Origin: Pseudomonadota bacterium
Lineage (GTDB): Bacteria > Pseudomonadota > Gammaproteobacteria > Steroidobacterales > Steroidobacteraceae
DNA: 64,000 nucleotides
Reading direction: 5' to 3'
Assembly (NCBI GenBank): GCA_947454465.1
Contig: CANGJP010000001.1
Coordinates: 1-64,000 of the forward strand
Below the pieces are notes generated by a model, which saw only the letters and a program-made list of their open reading frames with translations, was not told the DNA's origin and did no database searches. Each line of letters starts with the position of its first letter. Position 1 is the first letter of the stretch. Positions 30,175 to 40,408 of this stretch are shown one piece after another. Both the position numbers and the translations under genes were made by a program.

Positions 30175-32323
30175 CCGTCAGACTGCGTCTTTCCGGCATA
30201 CCGTCAGCCAACATCACCATTGAATGCGGCTGTACCAAATAACTGTCTAACACTAATGGCAAATCACTCAACATACCGTTCACTGCGGTATCAAACGCTA
30301 GATGCCACTTCAAGTTTAATGCTGATCTTGGCAAACTGAACTGCACCGGATCGCCACCTGCGTGACACAATAGCAACAGATGGCCATGACTCTCGCCATT
30401 CAGGTCAATAAAAGCTTGACCAATTAATATACCAATAGTGCTTAATAAGGAATCATTCCAGTCCACTGCAGTCAACTCATGCCCAGTAGGATGCAGCCAA
30501 CTGATGTCTTTGTGCTCTTGACCATGACCACGCGTTCCTTTCAAAAAAGTATCACGACACAAGCCTGGGGCACGTTTACGTAAATGGATCAACTGCCTGA
30601 CAAATTCAAACAAATCACTGTTCCGCTGTAATAAGGACCAATCCAGCCAATTCATGGTGTTGTCCTGACAATAGGCATTGTTATTACCCCACTGCGTGCG
30701 CCCCAACTCATCGCCAGCACACAGCATCGGCACGCCCTGAGAACACAACAATGTGGCTAATAAATTGCGCATCTGCTGTTTGCGTAACTGCAGCACATGT
30801 GCATCAACGGTATCGCCCTCTACGCCACAATTCCAACTTAAGTTATGACCATGTCCATCGTGATTGTTTTCTAGGTTGGCCTCATTGTGCTTGTGGTTGT
30901 AACTGACCAGATCCTGCAAAGTGAATCCATCATGACTGGTAATAAAATTTAAACTGGCCGTCGGCTTACGACCAGCACCACGAAATACATCACTCGAACC
31001 GGCAAACCGTTCGGCAAAACCACCCAAATTGCCAGCCTCTCCTTTCCAGAAACTGCGTACCGTGTCTCTATACGAGTCATTCCATTCAGACCAACCTGCT
31101 GGAAAATGACCTAATTTATAACCATCAAACCCCACATCCCAGGGTTCTGCGATCATCTTGGTGTATCGCAATTCAGGCGCATGCTTAAGCATTTGAAAAA
31201 AATGCGCATGACTGCTGAAGTGATGATGTTCGTTGTGACCCAGCACAGGTGCCAAATCAAAACGAAAACCATCAACATGCATTTCATTTACCCAGTAACG
31301 CAGACAATCCAAAATCATCTGTTCAGTCGCGGGATGATGAATAGCAACAGTGTTACCGCATCCGCTTCGATTCACATAGTGGCGGGCATTGTGATGTGGC
31401 AACACGTAGTAGGCAGCGTTATCCAGCCCACGCCAGCTTAAGGTAGGTCCTAACTCACTACCTTCAGCGGTGTGATTAAACACCACATCTAAAATCACTT
31501 CGATACCGGCAGCATGCAACGCACGCACCATGGTTTTAAATTCGGTCACAGCATTCGCTGCTTGCGTAGCGTAAGCCCTTGCAGGGGCAAACCATGCTAA
31601 TGAGTTGTAGCCCCAGTAATTACGTAGCCCTTTATTGATTAGAAACTCTTCGCTAACGAATTCCTGTACTGGCAACAACTCTACGGCGGTTACACCCAAT
31701 CGCTGCAAATACGCGATCGCGGCAGGATGGGCTAAGCCTAGATACGTACCCCGATGCGCCTGCGGAATATCTGGATGCAGTTGGGTAAACCCTTTTACAT
31801 GCGTTTCGTAAATGATGGTATTGCGCCAGGGGATAGCCGGCGGATGATCACCCTGCCAATCAAAAGCAGGATCAACGACCACGCACTTCGGCACAAAGGG
31901 TGCGCTATCTTCTTGGCTTGGCTGATCATCAGTTTCAACCCCAGCAAACCCATATACGGCAGGATGCCACTGCATTTCACCTTGTAACAGTCGTGCGTAT
32001 GGATCAATTAATACTTTATTGGGGTTACATCGATAACCCTGTGCGGGTTCATAGCGACCATACACTCGCCACCCATACACCAAGCCTGCCTGCCCCCAAG
32101 GTGCGGGTAAGAATCCATGCCATACGCCCGCCGTGTGTGCTGGCAAATTGAGACGATACAGTTCAATTTGCGCATCCGTATCAAACACACACAGCTCTAC
32201 CTTTTCTGCTCGATGGGCAAACACCGCAAAATTGATACCCGTCGCATTCAAGGTCGCACCCAAGGGGAGCGGTTCACCCCGAGTCATTTTCAGTGCTTGA
32301 AGTGATGGCTCATCCAACATCAA
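30158..32323 (-). CDS. glgX: Glycogen debranching enzyme
   Basis: IYETHVKGFTQLHPDIP, VTAVELLPVQEF, NYWGYNSLAWFAP, DGFRFDLAPVLG, MIAEPWDVG, FITSHDGFTLQDLVSY. Confidence 0.96.
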   Translation of the reverse strand: MMLDEPSLQALKMTRGEPLPLGATLNATGINFAVFAHRAEKVELCVFDTDAQIELYRLNLPAHTAGVWHGFLPAPWGQAGLVYGWRVYGRYEPAQGYRCNPNKVLIDPYARLLQGEMQWHPAVYGFAGVETDDQPSQEDSAPFVPKCVVVDPAFDWQGDHPPAIPWRNTIIYETHVKGFTQLHPDIPQAHRGTYLGLAHPAAIAYLQRLGVTAVELLPVQEFVSEEFLINKGLRNYWGYNSLAWFAPARAYATQAANAVTEFKTMVRALHAAGIEVILDVVFNHTAEGSELGPTLSWRGLDNAAYYVLPHHNARHYVNRSGCGNTVAIHHPATEQMILDCLRYWVNEMHVDGFRFDLAPVLGHNEHHHFSSHAHFFQMLKHAPELRYTKMIAEPWDVGFDGYKLGHFPAGWSEWNDSYRDTVRSFWKGEAGNLGGFAERFAGSSDVFRGAGRKPTASLNFITSHDGFTLQDLVSYNHKHNEANLENNHDGHGHNLSWNCGVEGDTVDAHVLQLRKQQMRNLLATLLCSQGVPMLCAGDELGRTQWGNNNAYCQDNTMNWLDWSLLQRNSDLFEFVRQLIHLRKRAPGLCRDTFLKGTRGHGQEHKDISWLHPTGHELTAVDWNDSLLSTIGILIGQAFIDLNGESHGHLLLLCHAGGDPVQFSLPRSALNLKWHLAFDTAVNGMLSDLPLVLDSYLVQPHSMVMLADGMPERRSLTGANRK

Positions 32324-32365
32324 CGGTTATTCCAATTTTAAATTTCATACCGCGGCTACATCGCC

Positions 32366-34582
32366 CTAACCACGCTGCCAAAATGTTACGGCCATAGGTG
32401 GTAAATGAACTTGAATACGCTGTTCAAATCCAGCCCACACTTCGTTTTCTGCATCAACGGTATATTGATTACTGTAGCCAGACCCACCCCAGGCAGGATC
32501 ATCACTGTCCAAAATCTTTCGGTAGCGTCCAGCTAAAGGCACCCCAATTAAGTAGTGATTACGTGGGATCGGTGTGCAATTGAACACACACAGCAACGGT
32601 TCACTGTCTTCACTAACACGTCGCATAAAAGCGAACACGCTATCATGAGCATTATTGAGATCGAGCCACTTAAATCCTTGCCATTCAGTATCACTAGCAT
32701 GTAACTCGGCGCGTTCACGATAGATAAAGTTCATCGTCTTACACCACTCACGCAATCCGCGATGATTTGGGTGATCAAGCAATGGCCAATCCAGTTGTTC
32801 ATGACTGCGCCATTCATGCCATTGGCCAAACTCCCCGCCCATGAATAATAGTTTCTTTCCTGGATGAGCAATCATGTACCCAAGTAATAGCCGTAAGCCC
32901 GCACGCTGCTGCCATTCATCACCGGGCATCTTGCTGAGCAGCGCACGCTTACCGTGGACCACTTCATCGTGTGATAGAGGCAGCATGAATTGTTCGGAAA
33001 ACGCATAGACCAGCGAAAATGTAATCAAATTATGTTCATAGCGACGATAGACCGGATCGAGTGAGGTATAGCGCAAGGTGTCATTCATCCACCCCATATT
33101 CCACTTGAAGGTAAAGCCCAATCCACCAAGATGCACCGGTTGAGTCACACCAGCGAACGCCGTGGATTCTTCAGCGATCATCAGCACACCGGGAAAGTAA
33201 TGTCCAACTGCCCAGTTAAGCTGCTTTATAAATTCAATGGCTTCTAGATTTTCTCGCCCACCAAATTGATTCGGTATCCATTCACCTGCCTTGCGGCTGT
33301 AATCGAGGTACAACATAGAGGCCACGGCATCGACGCGTAAACCATCGATATGAAATTGATCAAGCCAGTACAGCGCATTGGCAACCAGAAAATTACGTAC
33401 CTCATGACGGCCGTAATTGAAAATCTTTGTACCCCATTCTTGATGCTCACCTTGTCGGGGATCGGCGTGTTCATACAAAGCGGATCCATCAAACTCTGAT
33501 AGCCCATGAGCATCTTTTGGAAAGTGCGCCGGTACCCAATCCATCAAGACACCAATACCGGCCTGATGACAGCGATCAACAAATTCACGTAACTGCAACG
33601 GTGAGCCATGGCGGGCAGTAGGCGCGTAATAGCCTGTGACCTGATAACCCCATGAGGCATCCAATGGATGCTCTGCCACGCCCATTAACTCAACATGCGT
33701 GTAGCCCATTTCCTGAACATAAGGAATAAGTTGATCAGCCAACTCCTGCCAAGTGTAGTAACGACCATCACTATGTCTGCGCCATGAACCCGGATGAACT
33801 TCATACGCATTAATCGCCGATCGATGTGGTTGCCACTGCCGACGGTGGCGCATCCAGTCTGCATCCTGCCAGTCGTAACCCTCCAGTCGATTCACAATAC
33901 TGGCTGTCTCGGGACGCATTTGCATCTGCAAACCATAGGGATCAGATTTCAGCAGCACTCGACCGTCTTGGGTTCGTATTTCAAATTTATACAGCGTACC
34001 CATTCCAATCTCGGGTACGAACAACTCCCAAATACCGGAACCCGCAAGTTTCTGTAGCGCATGTCGGCGACCATCCCAGAAATTAAAATCACCAACAACA
34101 CTAACCCTTTGTGCGTTGGGTGCCCACACTGCAAAGCGCACCCCGCTTACTCCATCCAGCACTTCAGGATGGGCTCCCACCTTACGGTACAAGGTGTGAT
34201 GATTTCCTTCTCCGAAAAGATGCAAGTCGAACGGCGTAAACTGCGGTGAAAAATAATAAGGATCGTGTTTAATGAGTTGACTGCCATCTCGATATGTCAC
34301 CAATACACGATATGGCACCAGCGGACGTCGATAATTAATTCGACCTTCAAATAGCCCTGCAGGGTGCAACTGCGTCAGAGGTCGTGCTGCAGCTTGACTT
34401 TCATCCTCCCAAAACACCGACACGTTTACAGCATCGCGTTCAAGCACGCGCACCACCGAAAGTGGCGCATCCTGTTCGCGTGCAAATTCGTGATAACCCA
34501 ATAGCGTGCGGGGTTCACTGCACGTGGCATGAATCAGATCAGCAATCTGCGTGTCATTGAGGGCGCTAGACATGAAAACCAA
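32366..34582 (-). CDS. glgB: 1,4-alpha-glucan branching enzyme
   Basis: AVWAPNAQRVSVVGDFNFWDGR, EVHPGSW, GVLMDWVPAHFPKD, GLRVDAVASMLYLDYSR, LMIAEESTAF, LPLSHDEVVHGK. Confidence 0.97.
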   Translation of the reverse strand: MVFMSSALNDTQIADLIHATCSEPRTLLGYHEFAREQDAPLSVVRVLERDAVNVSVFWEDESQAAARPLTQLHPAGLFEGRINYRRPLVPYRVLVTYRDGSQLIKHDPYYFSPQFTPFDLHLFGEGNHHTLYRKVGAHPEVLDGVSGVRFAVWAPNAQRVSVVGDFNFWDGRRHALQKLAGSGIWELFVPEIGMGTLYKFEIRTQDGRVLLKSDPYGLQMQMRPETASIVNRLEGYDWQDADWMRHRRQWQPHRSAINAYEVHPGSWRRHSDGRYYTWQELADQLIPYVQEMGYTHVELMGVAEHPLDASWGYQVTGYYAPTARHGSPLQLREFVDRCHQAGIGVLMDWVPAHFPKDAHGLSEFDGSALYEHADPRQGEHQEWGTKIFNYGRHEVRNFLVANALYWLDQFHIDGLRVDAVASMLYLDYSRKAGEWIPNQFGGRENLEAIEFIKQLNWAVGHYFPGVLMIAEESTAFAGVTQPVHLGGLGFTFKWNMGWMNDTLRYTSLDPVYRRYEHNLITFSLVYAFSEQFMLPLSHDEVVHGKRALLSKMPGDEWQQRAGLRLLLGYMIAHPGKKLLFMGGEFGQWHEWRSHEQLDWPLLDHPNHRGLREWCKTMNFIYRERAELHASDTEWQGFKWLDLNNAHDSVFAFMRRVSEDSEPLLCVFNCTPIPRNHYLIGVPLAGRYRKILDSDDPAWGGSGYSNQYTVDAENEVWAGFEQRIQVHLPPMAVTFWQRG

Positions 34583-34741
34583 ATAGACTACAAAGTAGAG
34601 GCTCAGTTGTAGTCATATTGAAGTTAATTCGCAAGCAAATCACAGTAGATTTGTGGGCTTATTATCACGCGACCGCATCATGCACTGAATAGATCATCAC
34701 CTGATGCACGATTGATCTTTTTCTGTGCATCGGACGCAGAC

Positions 34742-35986
34742 TCAGGGCTTACCAAGCCAGTTAAGGGGATCTACGGGTGTTTTGCCATTACGAATCTCTA
34801 GATACACACCACTACGTCCATTGACGCCCGTGTCTCCCGCCGCCGAGAGGAGCTCACCCCGTCCTACCTGCTCGCCCACCTTTTTGAAAAGCTGCTCATT
34901 GTGTCCATACAAGCTCATGATGCCGCCGCCATGATCCAACACCAGCAGTAACCCCAATCCAGGTAGCCAGTCAGCATAGAGCACCCGTCCTGCAGCAGGC
35001 GCATGAACCTCTGCACCTGCAGTAGCACCAATCACCATACCTTCCCATTTCAAGGGTCCGCCAGAACGGAGTTGCCCGAATCGCGCCAGTAACTCGCCCT
35101 TCATTGGCCAAGGCCACGTTCCGCGCCCAACGGGTGGCGTAGAAGGCGGCGCTTTTGTACTGGATTGAGCACGGGATTGGGCCGCCGCCTTTTCCATAGC
35201 AAGACGCAATTGCTCCAGCAACCGTTCCAGTGATTTTGCTTCTGCCTGTAGTTTATTTAGCCGTTCCGTGCCGGTCTTCAGTTTACTTTCCACCTGAACC
35301 AAGGTGGCTGCACGTTTCTGTCGTGCCAATGCCAACGATTTGGCACTGCGCTCACTTTCAGTTTCAATACCGCGCAATTTTTCCGTTTCACCGGCAATAC
35401 GCTCTTTAAGCAATGCAATATGTGCCAATTGTTCGTTAATTGATTGGATATGCTCGGCCCGTGCTCGACCAAAATACCCGTAATAGTTCAGCATTCTGCC
35501 CAGTTGCACCGGATCCTGTTGATTCAGCAGCAACTTGAATTGCTCAGCTCGGCCATTCATGTAACTCAACCTTAATTCACGCGCCAGTGCTTCACGCTCG
35601 AGATGAATTTTGGTCTCGGCTAAGGACTGTTGGGCCTGAAGCTCACGAAGCTGCTGTTCGGCACTTTGTCGTTTGCCGCGCACCTCGGCCAACTCACCGC
35701 GTGCAGATTGAATGGATTCATCAGCCTTTTTTAGTTCCCCCACCAACGAATCGCGTCGTTCTGCATCAGACTGGATCGACTTACGCACATTTTCAATCCC
35801 TTCGCGTACCTGCTTCAGCTCATTTTCCTTGGCCAAGGCCGTATCACGCGTGGCGGAGCTACCGACGCCGGTCAAAGCCATCAGCAGCGACACACCCAAG
35901 GCACAGAGCATGCCTCGCGACGGAGTCACGACTGCTATACTGCGCGCCCGTTGTTGTTCAAGCTCCAAATTAGAAGTACTGCTCAT
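34742..35986 (-). CDS. EnvC-like murein hydrolase activator (M23/LytM domain, coiled coil); ATG near 35914 would fit a signal peptide better
   Basis: Signal-like MLCALGVSLLMALTGVGSSA, long coiled coil, C-terminal degenerate LytM domain (KWEGMVIGATAGAEVHAPAAGRVLYADWLPGLGLLLVLDHGGGIMSLYGHNE). Confidence 0.92.
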   Translation of the reverse strand: MSSTSNLELEQQRARSIAVVTPSRGMLCALGVSLLMALTGVGSSATRDTALAKENELKQVREGIENVRKSIQSDAERRDSLVGELKKADESIQSARGELAEVRGKRQSAEQQLRELQAQQSLAETKIHLEREALARELRLSYMNGRAEQFKLLLNQQDPVQLGRMLNYYGYFGRARAEHIQSINEQLAHIALLKERIAGETEKLRGIETESERSAKSLALARQKRAATLVQVESKLKTGTERLNKLQAEAKSLERLLEQLRLAMEKAAAQSRAQSSTKAPPSTPPVGRGTWPWPMKGELLARFGQLRSGGPLKWEGMVIGATAGAEVHAPAAGRVLYADWLPGLGLLLVLDHGGGIMSLYGHNEQLFKKVGEQVGRGELLSAAGDTGVNGRSGVYLEIRNGKTPVDPLNWLGKP

Positions 35987-36416
35987 GGATCGCTTTCTAG
36001 ACTATATCAACCATCACCCCTATCTCGTAGGGGGCACTGCTATTGTCGCAGTTATCGCTATCGGCTACGAGCTGTGGCAGCAGCTACAAGGTGGCAGCGC
36101 CATCAGCATCAATGAAGCTATTGTGCTACACAACAAGGGTGGACTGGTGCTCGATGTTCGCACTGCCGATGAATTTGCTAGCGGGCACATTGTTGATGCC
36201 CGCCATATCGGACTCGACAAACTGGCTGAGCAGCTCGATTCAATCAAAAAATACCGTGAAAAAGCAGTGATTGTCTGTTGTGAAAGCGGTGCTCGCTCAA
36301 ACCAAGCCGCTAAGCTACTGAAAGCTCAAGGCTTTCAGTTTGTCTACAACCTCAGTGGTGGACTGACGGCTTGGCGACAAGATAACCTGCCGCTGAGCCG
36401 CAAAACCGATAAGTGA
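35985..36416 (+). CDS. Membrane-anchored rhodanese-like protein (ORF track start 35712)
   Basis: N-terminal TM segment, GGLVLDVRTADEFASGHI, VIVCCESGARSNQAAKLL; precedes grxC-secB. Confidence 0.92.
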   Translation: MDRFLDYINHHPYLVGGTAIVAVIAIGYELWQQLQGGSAISINEAIVLHNKGGLVLDVRTADEFASGHIVDARHIGLDKLAEQLDSIKKYREKAVIVCCESGARSNQAAKLLKAQGFQFVYNLSGGLTAWRQDNLPLSRKTDK

Positions 36417-36436
36417 CTGGTCGTTAGGAACTACTC

Positions 36437-36718
36437 ATGAACCCTCCTGATATCGTCATGTACAGCACCCAAGTGTGTCCTTACTGCGACCGTGCACGGC
36501 AATTATTTGCGCGCAAGCAAGTGGCCATCCGTGAAATTAAGATTGATACTCAACCCGAGCAACGTGAAATCATGCTGCAACGCTCAGGTGGTAGACGTAC
36601 CGTGCCTCAGATTTTCATCGGCGATCACCATGTAGGTGGGTTTGACGATCTGGCCGCCCTTGATCGCCAGGGTGGCCTGGACCCCCTGCTAGGCTTATCA
36701 CAATCGTCTCCAGCGTGA
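36437..36718 (+). CDS. grxC: Glutaredoxin 3
   Basis: MYSTQVCPYCDRARQLFARK, RTVPQIFIGDHHVGGFDDL. Confidence 0.95.
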   Translation: MNPPDIVMYSTQVCPYCDRARQLFARKQVAIREIKIDTQPEQREIMLQRSGGRRTVPQIFIGDHHVGGFDDLAALDRQGGLDPLLGLSQSSPA

Positions 36719-36767
36719 AGCTCACGATCCACTGTAATAATATATTGAAGGTTACTGAGTCGACTCC

Positions 36768-37262
36768 ATGACTGACAAAGCCAATCAAACCAATGGGACA
36801 GTTGATCCCAATGCACCTCATATTGAACCCTATGTGTATTTGAAGGACGTTTCCTACGAAGCACCAAATGGCCCGCATGTTGCTGACAATACCAGCGTAC
36901 CCAATGTCACTATGGATGTTCAGACCACCATCAACCAACTGAACTCAGACACCTTCGAAGTCATCGTAAGCGTCAATGTACGTTCTGTTGCAGCTGAAAA
37001 AACGCTATGGCTGTGTGAAGTTAAGCAGGCTGGATCCTTTGTACTGCGCAACATCGCAGCCAATGAAGTTCATCGACTACTGGGTGTGTTTTGTCCTAAT
37101 TATCTATGGCCTTATGCTCGTCAGACTATTTCTGATCTGCTTGTCAAAGGCGGCTTTGCACCATTCCTGTTGCCACCAGTGAATTTCGATGCGCTGTATG
37201 AGCAATCGGTTGCACAGCAGGAATTATTGAATGTACCAGCTGCAACGACGACGGTTAACTGA
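36768..37262 (+). CDS. secB: Protein-export chaperone SecB
   Basis: IEPYVYLKDVSYEAPN, CPNYLWPYARQTISDLLVKGGFAPFLLPPVNFDALY. Confidence 0.97.
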   Translation: MTDKANQTNGTVDPNAPHIEPYVYLKDVSYEAPNGPHVADNTSVPNVTMDVQTTINQLNSDTFEVIVSVNVRSVAAEKTLWLCEVKQAGSFVLRNIAANEVHRLLGVFCPNYLWPYARQTISDLLVKGGFAPFLLPPVNFDALYEQSVAQQELLNVPAATTTVN

Positions 37263-37265
37263 GCA

Positions 37266-38270
37266 GTGACGACCCCACCGATTTGCATTGTCGGTGCAGG
37301 CTCTTGGGGCACCGCATTAGCGATTCAGTTCGCTCGAGCCGGTCGCGTCACACACCTTTGGTGCCGTGACTCTAGGCAATTAGCGAGCATGGAACGCGAG
37401 CGACGAAACTCCCAGTATTTACCTGATGCTCATTTCCCAGCGCTGTTACAAGCAAAAGCAAAGCTTGCTGATGCAATGCAAGGCTGCACCGACATATTAG
37501 TTTCGGTACCGAGCCATGCATTTCGGAGCGTGCTGATTGATATCAAACCACTGATGCGTCCAGGGATGCGACTCGCGTGGGCCACGAAAGGCTTCGAACA
37601 CAACACAGGCAAACTTCCACATCAGGTGGCCATAGAGGTTCTGGGTTCAGCCATGCCTCTTGCCGTGCTATCAGGTCCTACTTTTGCGCGCGAGGTTGGC
37701 GCAGGTCTACCGACAGCTCTAACGATTGCGGCCAACGATCATCAATTCGCGATTGACCTAGCCAACAGCATCTCCAACGAGACCTTCCGTGCTTATACCT
37801 CTACCGACCTCATTGGCGTAGAAGTCGGCGGTGCCGTGAAAAATGTACTGGCCATTGCTGCTGCTATTTCTGATGGCTTGGGTTTTGGTGCCAATACGCG
37901 CATTGCACTCATCACTCGTGGACTTGTGGAAATGACTCGCCTTGGAATCGCATTGGGCGCCCAACGTGAAACGTTTATCGGACTAGCGGGCCTCGGTGAT
38001 CTGGTTCTGACCTGCACTGACAATCAATCCCGCAATCGCCGTTTTGGTCTAGCCTTCGCTGCAGGCACACAAACCGCACAAGCACAACAGGATATAGGAC
38101 AGGTTGTTGAGGGTGTTGCAGCTGCTACTGCCGTAATGCAAGTGGCATCACAACACCATGTTGATATGCCGATCTGCAGACAAGTATACCGTATGCTTCA
38201 GGAGGGCCTTGCACCACAAGCCGCTTTTCGCGAATTAATGAGTCGTGGACTTAAAAGCGAAGTCGACTGA
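37266..38270 (+). CDS. gpsA: NAD(P)H-dependent glycerol-3-phosphate dehydrogenase
   Basis: ICIVGAGSWGTALAIQFA, VLSGPTFAREVGAGLPTA, GGAVKNVLAIAAAISDGLGFG, GLAGLGDLVLTCTDNQSRNRRFG; GTG start. Confidence 0.97.
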   Translation: MTTPPICIVGAGSWGTALAIQFARAGRVTHLWCRDSRQLASMERERRNSQYLPDAHFPALLQAKAKLADAMQGCTDILVSVPSHAFRSVLIDIKPLMRPGMRLAWATKGFEHNTGKLPHQVAIEVLGSAMPLAVLSGPTFAREVGAGLPTALTIAANDHQFAIDLANSISNETFRAYTSTDLIGVEVGGAVKNVLAIAAAISDGLGFGANTRIALITRGLVEMTRLGIALGAQRETFIGLAGLGDLVLTCTDNQSRNRRFGLAFAAGTQTAQAQQDIGQVVEGVAAATAVMQVASQHHVDMPICRQVYRMLQEGLAPQAAFRELMSRGLKSEVD

Positions 38271-38300
38271 GAAAAATCTGTTCTAATGGCTATTTTCAAT

Positions 38301-38335
38301 GAAAAGCCCCACACCACTCTGGTGCAGGGCTTTTA
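38301..38335 (+). terminator. Rho-independent (possibly bidirectional) terminator after gpsA
   Basis: gaaaagcccc acacca-ctc-tggtg cagggctttta stem flanked by A and T runs. Confidence 0.85.
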
Positions 38336-38375
38336 TCAACAGAAAATGTCATGCACTTAACTTAACGATCATTCA

Positions 38376-38888
38376 TCACTCCGCCGTTGTGAATACAGTT
38401 TGCAAACGGCGCTCTGCAAATTTCCACCCTTCTGCAGTCCGTTCATACTTATCAAAATACTTTCCCATCCGACTCGGACCTTTAACCGCGATAGACTCCT
38501 CGTCTTTGACAGGCTTATCTGGGGTAACGGTATAGACAGCAACATATTGAATACCTGTTGCTGTATTTTTATCAATAATGGTGATTTGACTAGAAGTCAT
38601 CATATGCAAACTTCTACCATCATGATTTAAGCCTTCAACTCGTTTTTGAATGGCTGCCGCCCCTTCGGTCACTGCGCCATTCATAATCAATTTGGCATGT
38701 TCGGTAAACAAACCCGCGTGACCTTTAGCATCCCAGTTATCACGAGTGATGGCATAGTTATCAACCAACTGCTTGATCTCTGATTTGATCTGTAACGCCT
38801 CCGCAGACGTCACGTTTGCTGCATGTCCGGTGTTGAATACTAAAGCGAACAGAGCCAGTGCACCACTCAACTGTCGATATATTTTCAT
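38376..38888 (-). CDS. Exported SnoaL/NTF2-like domain protein
   Basis: Signal peptide MKIYRQLSGALALFALVFNTGHAA; IKQLVDNYAITRDNWDAKGHAGLFTEHAKLIMNG...GKYFDKYERTAEGWKFAERRL. Confidence 0.78.
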   Translation of the reverse strand: MKIYRQLSGALALFALVFNTGHAANVTSAEALQIKSEIKQLVDNYAITRDNWDAKGHAGLFTEHAKLIMNGAVTEGAAAIQKRVEGLNHDGRSLHMMTSSQITIIDKNTATGIQYVAVYTVTPDKPVKDEESIAVKGPSRMGKYFDKYERTAEGWKFAERRLQTVFTTAE

Positions 38889-39126
38889 CGCTTTCCTCGC
38901 CTACTTTGGAATCATTGTTTATTGAAGCATTACTGTCGTAATGAATGCCCCTGCAGTGTATTTCAAACAAGACCATTTGTGGATACCACAACAGCTCAAC
39001 CGTATGAAAATTCATTGACGTTAATTTTATCTCGCTTAGATACACAACAAGCCCACCCGCCCAGCCTATCCAGACACCCACTTATTTCATAGCATTCGTG
39101 GAAGAGAGTGGTTTATAGTCTGACGC

Positions 39127-40248
39127 ATGAGTCTTAATAGTGATGAACTCGTCCGCTACAGTCGCCACCTTAACTTACCTGAGATTGGTGCAGCCGGCCA
39201 AGAGCAACTCAAAGGTGCACGCGTTCTGATGGTTGGCATCGGTGGACTTGGTTCACCTGCTTTATTGTATCTAGCAGCTGCTGGAGTAGGCACGCTGGGA
39301 CTAGCTGATTTTGATTGCGTTGAGATTTCCAATCTGCAACGCCAAGTGCTCTTCAATACCGAACAAATTGGACAAACAAAAACGGCAGCGGCACGTTCGC
39401 GATTACTCAGCCTTAATCCACACTTGACCATCCACACACATCAACTGGAGATTACCGCCGACAATGTGACACAAACGATTAAGGACTATGACTGGATACT
39501 CGATGGTACAGATCAATTTCACACCCGTTACTTAGTAAATGATGCTTGCGTTCTGTTGAACAAACCGCTCATCTCGGCCGCCATACATCGTTTTGAAGGC
39601 CAGTTATTTACTTATGTACCTCATCTTGGCCCTTGCTATCGATGTCTATTTCCTATCCCTCCAAATGAGGGAGCCGTGCCTAATTGTGCGCAAGCAGGAG
39701 TACTCGGGGTACTACCGGGCGTGATGGGAGCGTTACAGGCCACCGAGACGATCAAACTCATTACGGGAATTGGCGAACCTTTACTGGGTCGTTTGCTTAC
39801 CTACGATGCACTAGCCCTGCGATTTTCGGAATTCAAATTTTCTGCAAACGACGACTGTTCGGCGTGTGGACCGTATCCGACCGTTGTACCTAATAGTGAA
39901 TCATCAATGTCATGTGGACGTGACACCATAAAATCACTATCAGTGGTCGATCTGCAGCGTTTTCTTGCTCAAAACCCCAGCGACATACTGCTGGTTGATG
40001 TTCGTGAGCCCTGTGAATTTGACGCTGGGCATATTCAACACGCTATCAATATTCCTTTGTCTGAGTTATCGCTCCGTGCTCTAAAGACTGGCCACTATAA
40101 TTCCATTGTTTTCATATGCCGCAGCGGCGGCCGCAGTGCCCAAGCCTGCCTCTGGGCTCAATCCCAGACACAAACCATGATTTTAAATACCCAAGGTGGG
40201 ATGTTGGCATGGCAACAATCAGTTGATCCTTCCATGACGGTGCCCTGA
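39127..40248 (+). CDS. ThiF/MoeB-type adenylyltransferase with C-terminal rhodanese domain
   Basis: RYSRHLNLPEIGAAGQEQLKGARVLMVGIGGLGSPALLYLAAAGVG, DFDCVEISNLQRQVLF, C-terminal LLVDVREPCEFDAGHI and FICRSGGRSAQA. Confidence 0.94.
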   Translation: MSLNSDELVRYSRHLNLPEIGAAGQEQLKGARVLMVGIGGLGSPALLYLAAAGVGTLGLADFDCVEISNLQRQVLFNTEQIGQTKTAAARSRLLSLNPHLTIHTHQLEITADNVTQTIKDYDWILDGTDQFHTRYLVNDACVLLNKPLISAAIHRFEGQLFTYVPHLGPCYRCLFPIPPNEGAVPNCAQAGVLGVLPGVMGALQATETIKLITGIGEPLLGRLLTYDALALRFSEFKFSANDDCSACGPYPTVVPNSESSMSCGRDTIKSLSVVDLQRFLAQNPSDILLVDVREPCEFDAGHIQHAINIPLSELSLRALKTGHYNSIVFICRSGGRSAQACLWAQSQTQTMILNTQGGMLAWQQSVDPSMTVP

Positions 40249-40408
40249 ACTTTTAAGCCCCTATGAAGCCATGAACGGATCGGTTAATTCATGTAAACCA
40301 CCACGATTAACATGTCTTGACTGGGTAATGACTCGAATATGCCGCTCGGTAAGACTATCATTCGCACCTGCCCTTCTTAATAAACACTATATTTTTTACA
40401 GGCACACC

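Noticed and set aside
35587-35973. 128-aa plus-strand ORF
   Set aside because: Antisense to the EnvC-like coiled-coil region; low-complexity shadow frame.
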